From assembly GCF_042680805.1 (NCBI RefSeq), contig NZ_JBHUEM010000011.1, forward strand, positions 1-64,000: DNA of 64,000 bases. Reading direction: 5' to 3'. Source of the DNA: Bacillus_CJ salitolerans. Its GTDB lineage: Bacteria > Bacillota > Bacilli > Bacillales > SA4. The translations under genes were made by a program, and so were the position numbers. The stretch's first letter is position 1. Each line of letters begins with the position of its first letter. Under the pieces are notes generated by a model, which was given only the letters and a program-made list of their open reading frames with translations, did no database searches and was not told the origin of the DNA. Positions 46,519 through 55,668 of this stretch are shown in pieces.

Positions 46519-49026
46519 TTAGCTTCCGCAGCATTGCTTATACTTTTTACCACTTCCGCAAATACACGGATCATTTCTCCCGACTGTAACACTTTTCACA
46601 ACCGGCTTACGTTTTGGCTTTTGACCATCAGCATTTGGAATGACGGCTTGCCCTTTAGCCACTTCTTGTCGCTCAAGGTTATTGCGAATTTGTGCCTTCA
46701 TAATATACCTGGAGGTCTCTTCCTCAATCGATTCAACCATACTTTCAAACATCGCAAATCCTTCCATCTGGTATTCACGAAGTGGATCAATTTGTCCATA
46801 AGCACGTAAATGAATTCCTTGGCGAAGCTGTTCCATCGCATCAATATGATCCATCCATTTACTATCAACAGCTCGGAGTACAATAACTTTCTCAAATTCA
46901 CGCATTTGCTCAGGCAAGAGCTGCTTTTCCTTTTCATCATAACGAGCCCTTACTTTATCGTAAATAAACTCCGTGATTCCTTCAGGCTCTTTTCCAGACA
47001 ATTCCTTTTCGGAAAGATCGCCCTCATTAAGAAGATTTGCCTCCACATAGTCAACGATCGCCTTTACATTCCACTCTTCTGGCTCTTCGTTAGTTGAGCA
47101 GTGTGCAGCCACATTTCGCTCAATCGTACCTTTAATCATGGACTCAATTACTTCACGCAAGTTTTCAGAAGATAATACATCATAACGCTGCGCATAAATG
47201 ACTTCACGCTGCTGACGCAGGACATCATCGTATTGAAGTAATTGCTTACGTGCATCGAAGTTATTTCCTTCAACTCGCTTTTGAGCAGATTCAACGGCAC
47301 GAGATACAATTTTACTTTCAATCGGTTGTGAGTCATCCATACCAAGACGATCCATCATTGCTTTCATGTTATCAGAACCGAATCTGCGCATTAACTCATC
47401 TTCCATCGACAGATAGAATTGAGTTACCCCTGGGTCACCTTGACGACCAGAACGTCCACGAAGCTGGTTATCAATTCGACGACTCTCATGACGCTCTGTT
47501 CCAAGAACAGCAAGTCCGCCAACTTCCTTGACGCCTTCACCTAATTTAATATCGGTACCACGACCTGCCATATTCGTTGCAATCGTTACGGCACCTAGTT
47601 GGCCAGCATTGGCGATAATTTCAGCTTCACGTTCATGATTCTTCGCATTTAAGACATTATGTTTTATGCCTTTTTTCGTTAAATATTTGGAAATGAGCTC
47701 AGATGTCTCAACCGCAACCGTACCAACTAGGATCGGTTGTCCTTTTGCATGCATTTCTGCAATTTGTTCACAAACAGCACGGAACTTTCCATCAATCGTT
47801 TTGAAAATTAAATCCGGCTTGTCATCACGTGCAATCGGTTTATTGGTAGGAATCGCCACAACATACATATTGTAGATGTTACGGAATTCCTCTTCCTCTG
47901 TTTTCGCTGTACCCGTCATACCGGATAGCTTCTCATACATACGGAAGTAGTTCTGGAACGTAATCGTTGCAAGGGTCATACTTTCGTTTTGAATCTCAAG
48001 CCCTTCCTTCGCCTCGATTGCTTGGTGAAGACCATCACTGTATCGACGCCCCTTCATAAGACGACCTGTAAAGGAGTCAACGATGACAACCTCACCATCT
48101 TGAACCACATAATCTGTATCGCGAAGCATACTAACATTCGCCTTCAATGCTTGGTTAATATGGTGAATCACATTTACGTTTGCAATATCAAAGAGGTTTT
48201 CTAAGCCAAAAGCCTTCTCAGCCTTTGAAATACCTTCCTCTGTTAGTTGTACAGCCTTTGTTTTGACATCGTACGTATAATCCTCTTCTTCCTTGATTGT
48301 ACGTACAAACGCATTGGCTTGAATATATAGACCCGTTGATTTTCGAGCAGAACCTGAAATGATTAGTGGTGTACGGGCTTCATCGACTAAGATCGAGTCG
48401 ACCTCGTCAATTACTGCATAATGAAGTGGTCGTTGTACCATATGCTCCTTGTAAAGAACCATATTATCACGCAAGTAATCAAAGCCTAGCTCATTGTTCG
48501 TACTATATGTAATATCCTTTGAATATGCCTCAATTTTTTCTTCTCGAGACATTCCATTTAAGTTAAGACCAACAGATAGTCCTAAAAATTCATAAAGCAG
48601 TCCCATTTCAGTTGCATCACGTGTTGCTAAATATTCGTTAACTGTGACAACGTGAACACCTTTTCCGGTTAAAGCATTTAAATAAACAGGCATCGTTGAC
48701 GTTAAGGTTTTTCCTTCCCCTGTCTTCATCTCAGCAATATTTCCTTCATGAAGGGTCATCGCCCCCATGATTTGAACCGGGAATGGACGCATCTTTAATA
48801 CACGAGTCGCACCTTCACGTACGACAGCAAATGCTTCAACTAGAATATCATCTACCGTTTCACCTTTCTCAAGACGTGCTTTAAATTCAGCTGTCTTTAA
48901 ACGAAGCTCTTCATCCGACAGTTTTTCATAGTTAGGTCCTAGTGCTTCCACTTGATCAGCAATCTTTTGATATTTATTTATTTGGCGCTGATTTGAATCA
49001 AACACCTTTTTTAACATTCCAAGCAT
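46519..49026 (-). CDS. secA: Preprotein translocase ATPase SecA
   Basis: An 835-residue motor that drives unfolded preproteins through SecYEG. Visible are Walker A region EMKTGEGKT, DEAD-like VIDEVDSILVDEART, TGTAKTEEEEF, ATNMAGRGTDIKLG, and RIDNQLRGRSGRQGDPG. The C-terminal zinc finger CICGSGKKYKQCC, which binds phospholipid and partner chaperones, is complete. Ribosome site GAGGAG, 9 bases before the ATG. Gene order hpf-secA-prfB matches Bacillus. Confidence 0.98.
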   Translation of the reverse strand: MLGMLKKVFDSNQRQINKYQKIADQVEALGPNYEKLSDEELRLKTAEFKARLEKGETVDDILVEAFAVVREGATRVLKMRPFPVQIMGAMTLHEGNIAEMKTGEGKTLTSTMPVYLNALTGKGVHVVTVNEYLATRDATEMGLLYEFLGLSVGLNLNGMSREEKIEAYSKDITYSTNNELGFDYLRDNMVLYKEHMVQRPLHYAVIDEVDSILVDEARTPLIISGSARKSTGLYIQANAFVRTIKEEEDYTYDVKTKAVQLTEEGISKAEKAFGLENLFDIANVNVIHHINQALKANVSMLRDTDYVVQDGEVVIVDSFTGRLMKGRRYSDGLHQAIEAKEGLEIQNESMTLATITFQNYFRMYEKLSGMTGTAKTEEEEFRNIYNMYVVAIPTNKPIARDDKPDLIFKTIDGKFRAVCEQIAEMHAKGQPILVGTVAVETSELISKYLTKKGIKHNVLNAKNHEREAEIIANAGQLGAVTIATNMAGRGTDIKLGEGVKEVGGLAVLGTERHESRRIDNQLRGRSGRQGDPGVTQFYLSMEDELMRRFGSDNMKAMMDRLGMDDSQPIESKIVSRAVESAQKRVEGNNFDARKQLLQYDDVLRQQREVIYAQRYDVLSSENLREVIESMIKGTIERNVAAHCSTNEEPEEWNVKAIVDYVEANLLNEGDLSEKELSGKEPEGITEFIYDKVRARYDEKEKQLLPEQMREFEKVIVLRAVDSKWMDHIDAMEQLRQGIHLRAYGQIDPLREYQMEGFAMFESMVESIEEETSRYIMKAQIRNNLERQEVAKGQAVIPNADGQKPKRKPVVKSVTVGRNDPCICGSGKKYKQCCGS

Positions 49027-49152
49027 CTATAAAACGCTCCTCTTTATCTCATTCTGTTTTGCTTGCTTAAGCAAAAAATAGAAGAATCCACTCTTAATAT
49101 TACCATTAACTGAAAAAGGATGCCAACATTTAGGGGACTTCCTCTTTTGACA

Positions 49153-49185
49153 AAAAAACACGCAGCCGATTTATGGCGGCTGCGT
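49153..49185 (-). terminator. Terminator of hpf
   Basis: ACGCAGCCG pairs perfectly with CGGCTGCGT (9 bp), followed on the minus strand by GTTTTTTTG. Confidence 0.9.
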
Positions 49186-49196
49186 AGTTTTTGCGA

Positions 49197-49742
49197 TTAG
49201 CTCGGTTCAATAATACCGTATTTTCCATCTTTACGTTTATAGACGACATTAGTCGCATTTGTAACAGCATTCGTATAAACGAAAAAGTTATGCCCTAACA
49301 TGTTCATTTGAAGAATGGCTTCATCGTTATCCATTGGCTTTAAATTAAAGCGTTTTGTACGAACCACTTCTTCTTCCCCATCTTCATCTATATTAGACCT
49401 CGGCTCTTCCCCATTCGTAAACATGAACTTTGGAGAACCTTGATCTCTAAATTTACGGTTTACTCTTGTTTTGTGTTTGCGGATTTGTCTCTCTAGCTTA
49501 TCAACCACTAAATCAATCGCCGCATATAAATCATCATGTCTTTCTTCAGCTCGTAATGTGATTGAAGACATCGGAATCGTAACCTCTATCTTCTGTTTGT
49601 TGTTATACACCTTCAAGTTGACATGAACATTAGAATCAAGTCCTTCAGTGAAGTACTTATCTAACTTCCCAACCTTTTGCTCGACATAATCACGAATAGC
49701 TGGAGTTACCTCAACGTTTTCACCACGAATGTTAAACTTCAT
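49197..49742 (-). CDS. hpf: Long-form ribosome hibernation promoting factor
   Basis: A 181-residue HPF (YvyD in B. subtilis) that binds the 30S subunit and joins 70S ribosomes into inactive 100S dimers in stationary phase. The N-terminal RaiA/S30AE domain is about 1-100 (MKFNIRGENVEVTPAIRDYV). A linker leads to the C-terminal dimerisation domain (about 125-180; EVVRTKRFNLKPMDNDEAIL, HNFFVYTNAVTN). The long form is typical of Firmicutes. A sigma-B-type promoter lies 46 bp upstream. Confidence 0.97.
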   Translation of the reverse strand: MKFNIRGENVEVTPAIRDYVEQKVGKLDKYFTEGLDSNVHVNLKVYNNKQKIEVTIPMSSITLRAEERHDDLYAAIDLVVDKLERQIRKHKTRVNRKFRDQGSPKFMFTNGEEPRSNIDEDGEEEVVRTKRFNLKPMDNDEAILQMNMLGHNFFVYTNAVTNATNVVYKRKDGKYGIIEPS

Positions 49743-49787
49743 ACATGAACTCCTCCTTTAATACAAGCTATGCTATATATTTCTACA

Positions 49788-49813
49788 TTACCCCTGTCCA
49801 AACCTCCTTAAAC
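49788..49813 (-). promoter_or_regulatory. Sigma-B-type promoter of hpf
   Basis: On the minus strand GTTTAA, a 14-bp spacer, then GGGTAA, matching the general-stress sigma-B consensus (GTTTAA, 13-15 bp, GGGTAT) in 11 of 12 bases. In B. subtilis the hpf homologue is under sigma-B and sigma-H. Confidence 0.75.
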
Positions 49814-49890
49814 CTATAAAAAGTTTGAATTTTTGTGAATTAATTTTATGTGAGGAAGTGATGGTTCATGACAATAAATATGGAAAAAAT

Positions 49891-49915
49891 AAAAACTCGC
49901 CAGTGGCGAGTTTTT
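49891..49915. terminator. Bidirectional terminator between csp and hpf
   Basis: AAAAACTCGCC pairs perfectly with GGCGAGTTTTT (11 bp) around a 3-base loop, with A/T runs on both sides so that it could work on either strand. Confidence 0.85.
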
Positions 49916-49949
49916 GTGTTGCTTTAATTTTCGTGCTTATATAAGTAAG

Positions 49950-49976
49950 CGATGAAAAAACAGTCGCTTTTCATCG
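49950..49976 (-). terminator. Hairpin after the cold-shock gene
   Basis: CGATGAAAA pairs with TTTTCATCG around a 9-base loop, 17 bp after the csp stop codon. The T tract is weak; the stronger hairpin at 49891-49915 follows. Confidence 0.5.
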
Positions 49977-49993
49977 GTTATTTATGCTATAAA

Positions 49994-50191
49994 TTAAAGC
50001 TTTGTTACGTTCGCAGCTTGTGGTCCGCGGTTACCTTCAACGATTTCAAACTCTACAGATTGACCTTCTTCAAGTGTTTTGAAACCATCTGTTTGAATTG
50101 CTGAGAAATGTACGAATACATCGTCTCCATCTTCGCGCTCAATAAATCCGAAACCTTTTTCTGCGTTAAACCATTTTACTTTACCTTGCAT
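49994..50191 (-). CDS. Cold-shock protein (CspB/CspD type)
   Basis: A 65-residue single OB-fold RNA chaperone. RNP1 is KGFGFIE and RNP2 is VFVHFSAI; the rest (MQGKVKWFNAE, GPQAANVTKL) fits Bacillus CspB/CspD closely. It melts RNA secondary structure in the cytoplasm at low temperature. The paralogue cannot be fixed from this alone. It lies between fliT and hpf. About 90 bp of AT-rich leader precede it, as expected for a long cold-shock 5' UTR. Confidence 0.96.
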   Translation of the reverse strand: MQGKVKWFNAEKGFGFIEREDGDDVFVHFSAIQTDGFKTLEEGQSVEFEIVEGNRGPQAANVTKL

Positions 50192-50332
50192 AACTCACAT
50201 TCCCTTCAAAATCATATACTTTTGTGGTAAATATACCCACATTTTGAATATACCGAATGGAAAATTGGAAGTCAAATCATTGTCGTAGCAAATTTTTGAG
50301 CGGTTTCGACAGTATTTTCAACGAAAAGAAAA

Positions 50333-50353
50333 ACTTCTCCAAACTGGAGAAGT
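50333..50353 (-). terminator. Terminator of the flaG-fliD-fliS-fliT operon
   Basis: ACTTCTCC pairs perfectly with GGAGAAGT (8 bp), followed on the minus strand by TTTTCTTTTCG, 14 bp after the fliT stop. Confidence 0.85.
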
Positions 50354-50367
50354 CCGAATGATGAATC

Positions 50368-50721
50368 TTATTTCTTTTTGTCGAAAAATGTTCCATCCAT
50401 GTTGCTTGTCGCGGCATATGGATTTGTATATTTTTGATGAGTGTTCTTCTGTTTTTTTAGTTTGTTCAAATCCATATTGATTTGATTGAATAAGGTTTTT
50501 AATTTTATTCGAATATCATGATCTAGTTTTTGAATCTCAGTTCCGAGCTCACGTTCTTCGTCCGTACTCGGTGCCTTTACTTCTTTTATGATGACATCCC
50601 GCTTATCAAGCATGTCATTAATTTGTTCAATGTATGGCTCTCTGCTGTCTTCATCCGGCAGTTGCTGTAAATGATCATAGAGCACTTTCGTAGCATCATA
50701 TAGCTTTGCAATCGAAGACAC
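50368..50721 (-). CDS. fliT: Flagellar protein FliT (FliD chaperone type)
   Basis: A 117-residue mostly helical protein directly after fliS. Its GTG start shares one base with the fliS stop (TAGTG), so translation is coupled. FliT homologues guard the FliD cap protein before export. Sequence conservation in this family is low; the call rests on size, helical make-up (LYDATKVLYDHLQQLPDEDS) and place in the flaG-fliD-fliS-fliT order. The tail NPYAATSNMDGTFFDKKK is probably flexible. Confidence 0.85.
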   Translation of the reverse strand: MSSIAKLYDATKVLYDHLQQLPDEDSREPYIEQINDMLDKRDVIIKEVKAPSTDEERELGTEIQKLDHDIRIKLKTLFNQINMDLNKLKKQKNTHQKYTNPYAATSNMDGTFFDKKK

Positions 50722-51125
50722 TATGCTTGCCCACCTTGTACAGGTTGCGCTTGCTTAGAAAGAAGCATAGCTTCCTTCCACGTATCACGCAGTTCTACTA
50801 CATAGCCTTCGACCTCTTCTAGGATGGTCAAATCGTTCTTTATATTGACTTCAATCAATCTTCGATAAATATAATCATAAAGCTGAAGTAAATTTTGAGA
50901 GATTTCAATTTCTGTATTTAACGTAACCATGAATTCATGGATGATATTTTGCGCTTTTTGCAAATTTACGTTCTTCACTTCGATATTTTGTTGTTCAATG
51001 CCTTGTCTAGCAAGCTTCATAAATTTCAAACATCCATTATATAACATTAACGTCAGCTGTTCAGGGGTCGCAGTCGTAATCGCATTTTGTTGATAAGCCT
51101 GATGCGGGTGCTTGTTAATGGCCAT
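50721..51125 (-). CDS. fliS: Flagellin export chaperone FliS
   Basis: A 134-residue four-helix bundle protein that holds the C-terminus of flagellin before export. Family features are the start AINKHPHQAYQQNAITTATPEQL, TLMLYNGCLKFMKLA, and the helical EISQNLLQLYDYIYRRLIE. It begins 17 bp after fliD. Flagellin, its client, is not in the window. Confidence 0.96.
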   Translation of the reverse strand: MAINKHPHQAYQQNAITTATPEQLTLMLYNGCLKFMKLARQGIEQQNIEVKNVNLQKAQNIIHEFMVTLNTEIEISQNLLQLYDYIYRRLIEVNIKNDLTILEEVEGYVVELRDTWKEAMLLSKQAQPVQGGQA

Positions 51126-51142
51126 TGTTAATTAACACTCCT

Positions 51143-52720
51143 TTATTGTTGTGCTCCTCCACCAAACGCGTTGGCAATATATGCTGCTTGCTCGTTTGCA
51201 CGTTGCATGGCTTTTTCCATGGCGGTGAATTGGCGCCAGTAGCGGTCTTCTGCTCTTTTTAATTTATCTTCGAAGGATTCAATACGATTGTTTAAATCAC
51301 TAAGGTCACGTCCAATACGGAATTGATGATCTAGGGCTGTAGCCTTTCCTGCCGTTTCATCAATTCTATTAATACTACTCTGTACTTCTTCTCTTAATCT
51401 TCTCGCAACACCTTTTTCGCTAGAAGTTTCACCAGATGCGAAAAATAGCTGAAAAACAGCTTCTGGGTCTTCTTCTATCGCTTTTCGGAGTCTATCTTCA
51501 CCTATCATTTTGTTAATAATTTTTGTAGGATCAAGGACAAGCTTACCATTTTCTAAATAGTTAGAGGATGTAACAATTCCTATTTCAGAAAGATGGTCAT
51601 ACTTTGAGTTTGTGAGAGCCCCATTTACCTCTCCAGTTAATGCCATTCTCATTTTGCTAAGATTGTTGGTTAAAAGAGTATCTCTTCGAAGTAACCCACT
51701 TTTTGCTTTTTCTTCCCATTTTTCAATTTCCTCTTTGGATAATTGTTCCTTCTGTTCTTTTGTCAATGGAGCGAATTCTTTGTATTTTTCTTCGTTAAGC
51801 TTGTTACCGAACTTTTCCAGAATTTCATTATACTTATCCATAAAGGCTTTAATTGATTCTACTACACCATCGACGTCTGTTGTTGAACTAATCGTTACCG
51901 GAGTCCCACCAGTGGTATTTTTGATATTGTATTTCATTCCATTAATTTCAAATTCATTGGATTTAAAGTACATTTGAAGATCGTTAATTTTTACAATGGC
52001 ATCTTGGCCACCGGTTTGACCGTTTTGTTTAGGTACTAATGTTTCATTCAGGGCATATGTTGTACCATCGTCTTTTCTAAATCCAAACTTCTCCATTAAT
52101 TGTGTTGCATCTGTATTCGTTACTTCAATAGAAGCGCCACTACCCGTCTTATTTTGAGTTAAGACAATCATTTCACGGTAAGTAACACCATCATCATCAA
52201 GAATATTGCCCTTCATTGCTGTGACGCCTAGACCGGCATTATTAAAAGCACTTATAGCAGCATCTATATTATCAGTATCCTTTATATTTACTGTTTTTGT
52301 TCTGACAGTGCCATCAGGATCGGTTACTTTAAAATCAGCGGCATAAGCTGTACCAGCTGTGAACGAGATTGCAGCCTCCGAATTCCATGACTCAGCTGAT
52401 GCAAGCCTAGAAACCTCAAGCTTCGTACTTGTATTACTTGAAGCACCAACGGAAGTTGCCGTAACCTTTGATTCATCTGAGCTAACGATTTTCTTTTTCA
52501 GAAAGGTTGACTGTTTTCCAACCCCATCGAAAATAAACTTATCTAACTCAGCTAGCATTAAGTTCATTTCACGGTATTGGTCGCGTTTCCATTCAAGCGT
52601 TTGTTTCTTTTGCTCTAATTTATTTAGTGGGATTCTTTCTGCTTGCATAAGCTGTTTTACCATAGATTCTGTATCCATTCCTGATGCAAGTCCACTAAAA
52701 CGTATTTTATCAATTCCCAT
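51143..52720 (-). CDS. fliD: Flagellar filament cap protein FliD
   Basis: A 525-residue secreted cap protein (hook-associated protein 2) that guides flagellin assembly at the filament tip. The N-terminal domain starts IRFSGLASGMDTESMVKQLMQAERIPL, the FliD signature. The middle (about 90-290) is variable and exposed. The C-terminal part (about 300-515) ends in coiled coil LDHQFRIGRDLSDLNNRIES and AMEKAMQRANEQAAYIANAF. Ribosome site AGGAGG. Confidence 0.96.
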   Translation of the reverse strand: MGIDKIRFSGLASGMDTESMVKQLMQAERIPLNKLEQKKQTLEWKRDQYREMNLMLAELDKFIFDGVGKQSTFLKKKIVSSDESKVTATSVGASSNTSTKLEVSRLASAESWNSEAAISFTAGTAYAADFKVTDPDGTVRTKTVNIKDTDNIDAAISAFNNAGLGVTAMKGNILDDDGVTYREMIVLTQNKTGSGASIEVTNTDATQLMEKFGFRKDDGTTYALNETLVPKQNGQTGGQDAIVKINDLQMYFKSNEFEINGMKYNIKNTTGGTPVTISSTTDVDGVVESIKAFMDKYNEILEKFGNKLNEEKYKEFAPLTKEQKEQLSKEEIEKWEEKAKSGLLRRDTLLTNNLSKMRMALTGEVNGALTNSKYDHLSEIGIVTSSNYLENGKLVLDPTKIINKMIGEDRLRKAIEEDPEAVFQLFFASGETSSEKGVARRLREEVQSSINRIDETAGKATALDHQFRIGRDLSDLNNRIESFEDKLKRAEDRYWRQFTAMEKAMQRANEQAAYIANAFGGGAQQ

Positions 52721-52805
52721 AGTATTTCCTCCTCACCGGAAGACGGTCGATTTATATTCTATATTGTTATTATCGGACCTTACAACAAACAGTTAAGTGT
52801 AAAAT

Positions 52806-52831
52806 AAAAAAAGAAGGTATTCCCTTCTTTT
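52806..52831 (-). terminator. Attenuating terminator between flaG and fliD
   Basis: AAAAGAAGG pairs perfectly with CCTTCTTTT (9 bp) around a 5-base loop; on the minus strand it runs into TTTATTTT. Being inside the operon it may reduce fliD-fliS-fliT expression relative to flaG. Confidence 0.7.
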
Positions 52832-52834
52832 CCA

Positions 52835-53206
52835 TTAAGCCTTCTTATCGACTAATAATCCTAAATAATCCATCATTTTCGCAAACATATCTAAAAATTC
52901 TTTTTCCGGAATTTCTCTTATTACCTTTTTCGATTCTTGATCAACTACACTAACCGCTACTCGATTGGTTTCGTCGTGTACTTCAAACTTTAATGAAGTA
53001 TAATTTAGTTCCAACATTTTATTCGTTTGATCAACTTTATCTTTTAAATCTTCTTTTTTATCTTTCTTTTCTGTTGCTGGTTGTTCTTCTTTAGGCAGGG
53101 AAGATTCTAGTTGCTTAGCTTTTAACACTTCTACTTCATTTGGACTTGGCTGTTCCTTCTTGATTAGCATTTGCTTCATCATCGGTGTTGTTTTTTGTAT
53201 TTCCAC
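52835..53206 (-). CDS. flaG: Flagellar protein FlaG (YvyC)
   Basis: A 123-residue protein with a disordered, Lys/Glu-rich first half and a conserved FlaG domain (about 65-120; LNYTSLKFEVHDETNRVAVS, REIPEKEFLDMFAKM). FlaG affects filament length. Translation starts at GTG behind GGAGGG. It is the first gene of the fliD-fliS-fliT operon, behind a sigma-D-type promoter. In B. subtilis hag lies upstream; here yjfB and sugar genes do. Confidence 0.9.
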   Translation of the reverse strand: MEIQKTTPMMKQMLIKKEQPSPNEVEVLKAKQLESSLPKEEQPATEKKDKKEDLKDKVDQTNKMLELNYTSLKFEVHDETNRVAVSVVDQESKKVIREIPEKEFLDMFAKMMDYLGLLVDKKA

Positions 53207-53246
53207 TACTAAGTCCCTCCTCTCAAAGATAGTCCAGTCAATATTT

Positions 53247-53273
53247 TTATCGGTGAAAATCTGTAAATATTTA
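53247..53273 (-). promoter_or_regulatory. Sigma-D-type (flagellar) promoter of flaG
   Basis: On the minus strand TAAA, 15 bp, ACCGATAA, close to the consensus TAAA-N15-GCCGATAT. The TAAA is part of a perfect 16-bp palindrome, CTGTAAATATTTACAG (53261-53276), which might also be an operator. Confidence 0.65.
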
Positions 53274-53384
53274 CAGTTCTTGATTAAAATTCTTATAAAG
53301 TTAAAAAGATAACTATTCTCATATATATTTCTTTATCTGATAATTAATCCATGTTAAGGTTTATTAAGAGAGGAGGTTGTCTAG

Positions 53385-53570
53385 ATGGATATTGCTGCAT
53401 TGTCTGTTATGATGAGCCAAGCAAATGCAAAACAAAGTACTGATCTTTCTTTATTAAAAGTTGCAATGGAATCAGCTGAACAAACTGGTGACAATCTAAC
53501 AAAGATGCTAGAGGGTTCTTCTCCAGCTCCTCATCCTACATTAGGGAAATCAATTGATTTAAGAGGATAA
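53385..53570 (+). CDS. yjfB: YjfB-family putative motility protein
   Basis: A 61-residue protein matching the YjfB family: MDIAALSVMMSQANAKQ, KVAMESAEQTGDNLTKML, and the C-terminal HPTLGKSIDLRG. B. subtilis YjfB is a sigma-D-dependent small protein of unknown function linked to motility. GGAGG 9 bases before the ATG. It is transcribed away from flaG and followed by its own terminator. Confidence 0.9.
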   Translation: MDIAALSVMMSQANAKQSTDLSLLKVAMESAEQTGDNLTKMLEGSSPAPHPTLGKSIDLRG

Positions 53571-53572
53571 AA

Positions 53573-53607
53573 AAATACCTAGTCATATTAGTCTAGGTAT
53601 TTTTCTT
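53573..53607 (+). terminator. Terminator of yjfB
   Basis: AAATACCTAG pairs perfectly with CTAGGTATTT (10 bp) around a 10-base loop, followed by a T-rich tail. It begins 2 bp after the yjfB stop. Confidence 0.88.
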
Positions 53608-53675
53608 TATAGTAGGTACACTTCAAAGATAACTTCAAGCTGTTTTTATTAAATATAAAGCTGCCACTTTACATT

Positions 53676-54430
53676 CTACTTTTTATCTTTTATTAAATGA
53701 ATGTATTCCTTAGCCTTTTCCTTAATTTCTAGATCCTGGCTATTTAGAAGCACGTCATTCAAATACTCTAATGCAACCGCCGTATCCAAAATAGCAACTT
53801 CACGACCATAGTATAGTTTGGTTATATAATTATTAGGCTCTTTTTCTAACATTTTCTCTAAAAGTAGTAAGTTCCTTTTCTTTTTTTCTAATTGGTTCAC
53901 ATAGTTTGGATTATAACCATCACGAATTAATGAAATGTCTAATTTAAATCGCTGAAAATTTCTACCCTTTAAACTCTCACCGATGTTCTCATGAACAAGT
54001 CCTGTAAACTCCAATCCCCTATTATTCGGAAAAATTCTTAATACTTAATCAAAAGATTCTGTGGAATTGACTTGTTTAACATCCAAAACAACTAGTTGTT
54101 TTGAGTCATGACAAACTTTAACAAATTCTCTAAGCCTCTTTTTGTCTTCTTCTTTTATGTACTCATCGGCATCAATAATGAATATCCAATCACCTTTACA
54201 TTTAGAAACACTAAAATTCCTCACCTTAGAAAAGTCATTTTGCCATTTAAATCTATAATATCGAACCATTTTTTATATTGATTTTGAAATTTTGTTATGA
54301 TCTCTTGTTTATTATCCGTGGAACCGGAATCTACAATTATTATTTCGTCCACGACGCCGATTAAGCTATGTAAACATCGTAATATAAATTTATCTTCGTT
54401 TTTAACAATCATTGCAGCTGAGATTTTAAT
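53676..54430 (-). pseudogene. Decayed family-2 glycosyltransferase
   Basis: Three fragments together make one GT2 protein. The first (54221-54412) has AAMIVKNEDKFILRCLHSL and DEIIIVDSGSTDN; the second (54045-54269) has GDWIFIIDADEYIKEED, with the DxD-type site; the third (53676-54014) has LEFTGLVHENI and a helical tail. Fragments 1 and 2 are joined if one A is added to the A6 run before TGG at about 54270; 2 and 3 share a frame broken by a TAA (54045-54047). The expected N-terminus IKISAAM begins at ATT (54428-54430), 8 bases after AGGAG, where ATG is expected. It probably once transferred a sugar to flagellin. Confidence 0.8.
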
Positions 54431-54465
54431 TTAAATCACTCCTATACTGTTTTATTCCCCATCTC

Positions 54466-55644
54466 TTATTTCGAGTAATAATCAAGCACTTTGTTAACAC
54501 CTTGTATGACACTGTTAATATCTTCATCGGACATTTTTGGAAATATAGGTAATGTAAGAGCTTTTTCATACCATTCTTCAGCAATTGTACATAGTCCACG
54601 ATTATAACCTAAGTGTTGATAATAAGGATGTAAATATACAGGAATATAATGAACATGAACACCTATATTTTCTGCACGTAAAGCTTCAAAAATTTCTCTT
54701 CTCCCTACAGTAAATTTATCTAAATCAATGGTAATCATATACAAATGCCAGCTTGAATTAGTCTCTTCAAGCTGATATGGAATCGTTACTGCTTCGAATT
54801 TAGAAAACTCTTCATTATAAATGGATACAATTTCACGTCTTCTTCTAACAAATTCGTCTAATCTACTCATTTGCGAAACACCTAATGCAGCTTGTATATC
54901 AGTCATCCGATAGTTATAGCCTAGCTCAACCATCTCATAATACCAAGGTCCTTCATCCTTAGATAAATTTTGAGTTGTAATACCATGAGACCTAAATAGT
55001 TTTAACCTTCGGGCATATTCGTCAAAATCCGTTACAATCATTCCTCCTTCAGCAGTCGTAATATGCTTTACTGGATGAAAACTAAACATTGTCATATCTG
55101 CTTGTGTTCCAACTCTTTTACCTTTATAGGTAGCACCGATTGAATGTGCTCCATCTTCGATGACCACTAGGTTATGCTTTCTGGCAACTTCCAAAATCGG
55201 ATCTAGATCTACTGGTTGTCCGGTAAAGTCAACTGGAATAATTGCTTTTGTTTTAGAAGTTATATTCCTTTCAATTTGTGTTGGGTCTATGTTATAGGTT
55301 TTTGGATCAATATCAGCAAAAACTGGTACCCCACCGACATAACGTACACAATTTGCACTCGCGGCAAACGTGATAGGAGATGTTATCACCTCATCACCTT
55401 CACTAATTCCAGCTGCAAAACAAGCCGCATGCAAAGCAGCTGTACCGTTTGTAAAAGCAACAGCATACTTTGCTCCAACATAATTTGCTACCTTTCGTTC
55501 AAATTCTTCAATTTTTGGCCCTTGTGTAATATAAGGACTGTTAAGTGTATGAACAACGGTATTGATATCTTCTTCGTCAATCCATTGTTGCCCATAGCTT
55601 ATATATGTTTCTCTCGCTGGTTTACCACCATGAATAGCTAACAT
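54466..55644 (-). CDS. pseC: PseC-type sugar-nucleotide aminotransferase
   Basis: I start at 55644 (392 residues, MLAIHGGKPAR) because AGGAGG lies 7 bases upstream. A DegT/DnrJ/EryC1-family PLP enzyme: substrate/PLP motifs TNGTAALHAACFAAGI, DEVITSPITFAASAN, VIEDGAHSIGATYKG and Schiff-base lysine in FSFHPVKHITTAEGG. In pseudaminic acid synthesis PseC aminates the 4-keto sugar made by PseB. Context with pseI, pseG and pseH supports PseC over other family members. It lies 24 bp after the SDR gene. Confidence 0.88.
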   Translation of the reverse strand: MLAIHGGKPARETYISYGQQWIDEEDINTVVHTLNSPYITQGPKIEEFERKVANYVGAKYAVAFTNGTAALHAACFAAGISEGDEVITSPITFAASANCVRYVGGVPVFADIDPKTYNIDPTQIERNITSKTKAIIPVDFTGQPVDLDPILEVARKHNLVVIEDGAHSIGATYKGKRVGTQADMTMFSFHPVKHITTAEGGMIVTDFDEYARRLKLFRSHGITTQNLSKDEGPWYYEMVELGYNYRMTDIQAALGVSQMSRLDEFVRRRREIVSIYNEEFSKFEAVTIPYQLEETNSSWHLYMITIDLDKFTVGRREIFEALRAENIGVHVHYIPVYLHPYYQHLGYNRGLCTIAEEWYEKALTLPIFPKMSDEDINSVIQGVNKVLDYYSK

Positions 55645-55668
55645 TCGATATCCTCCTAAAAAAGTCAC

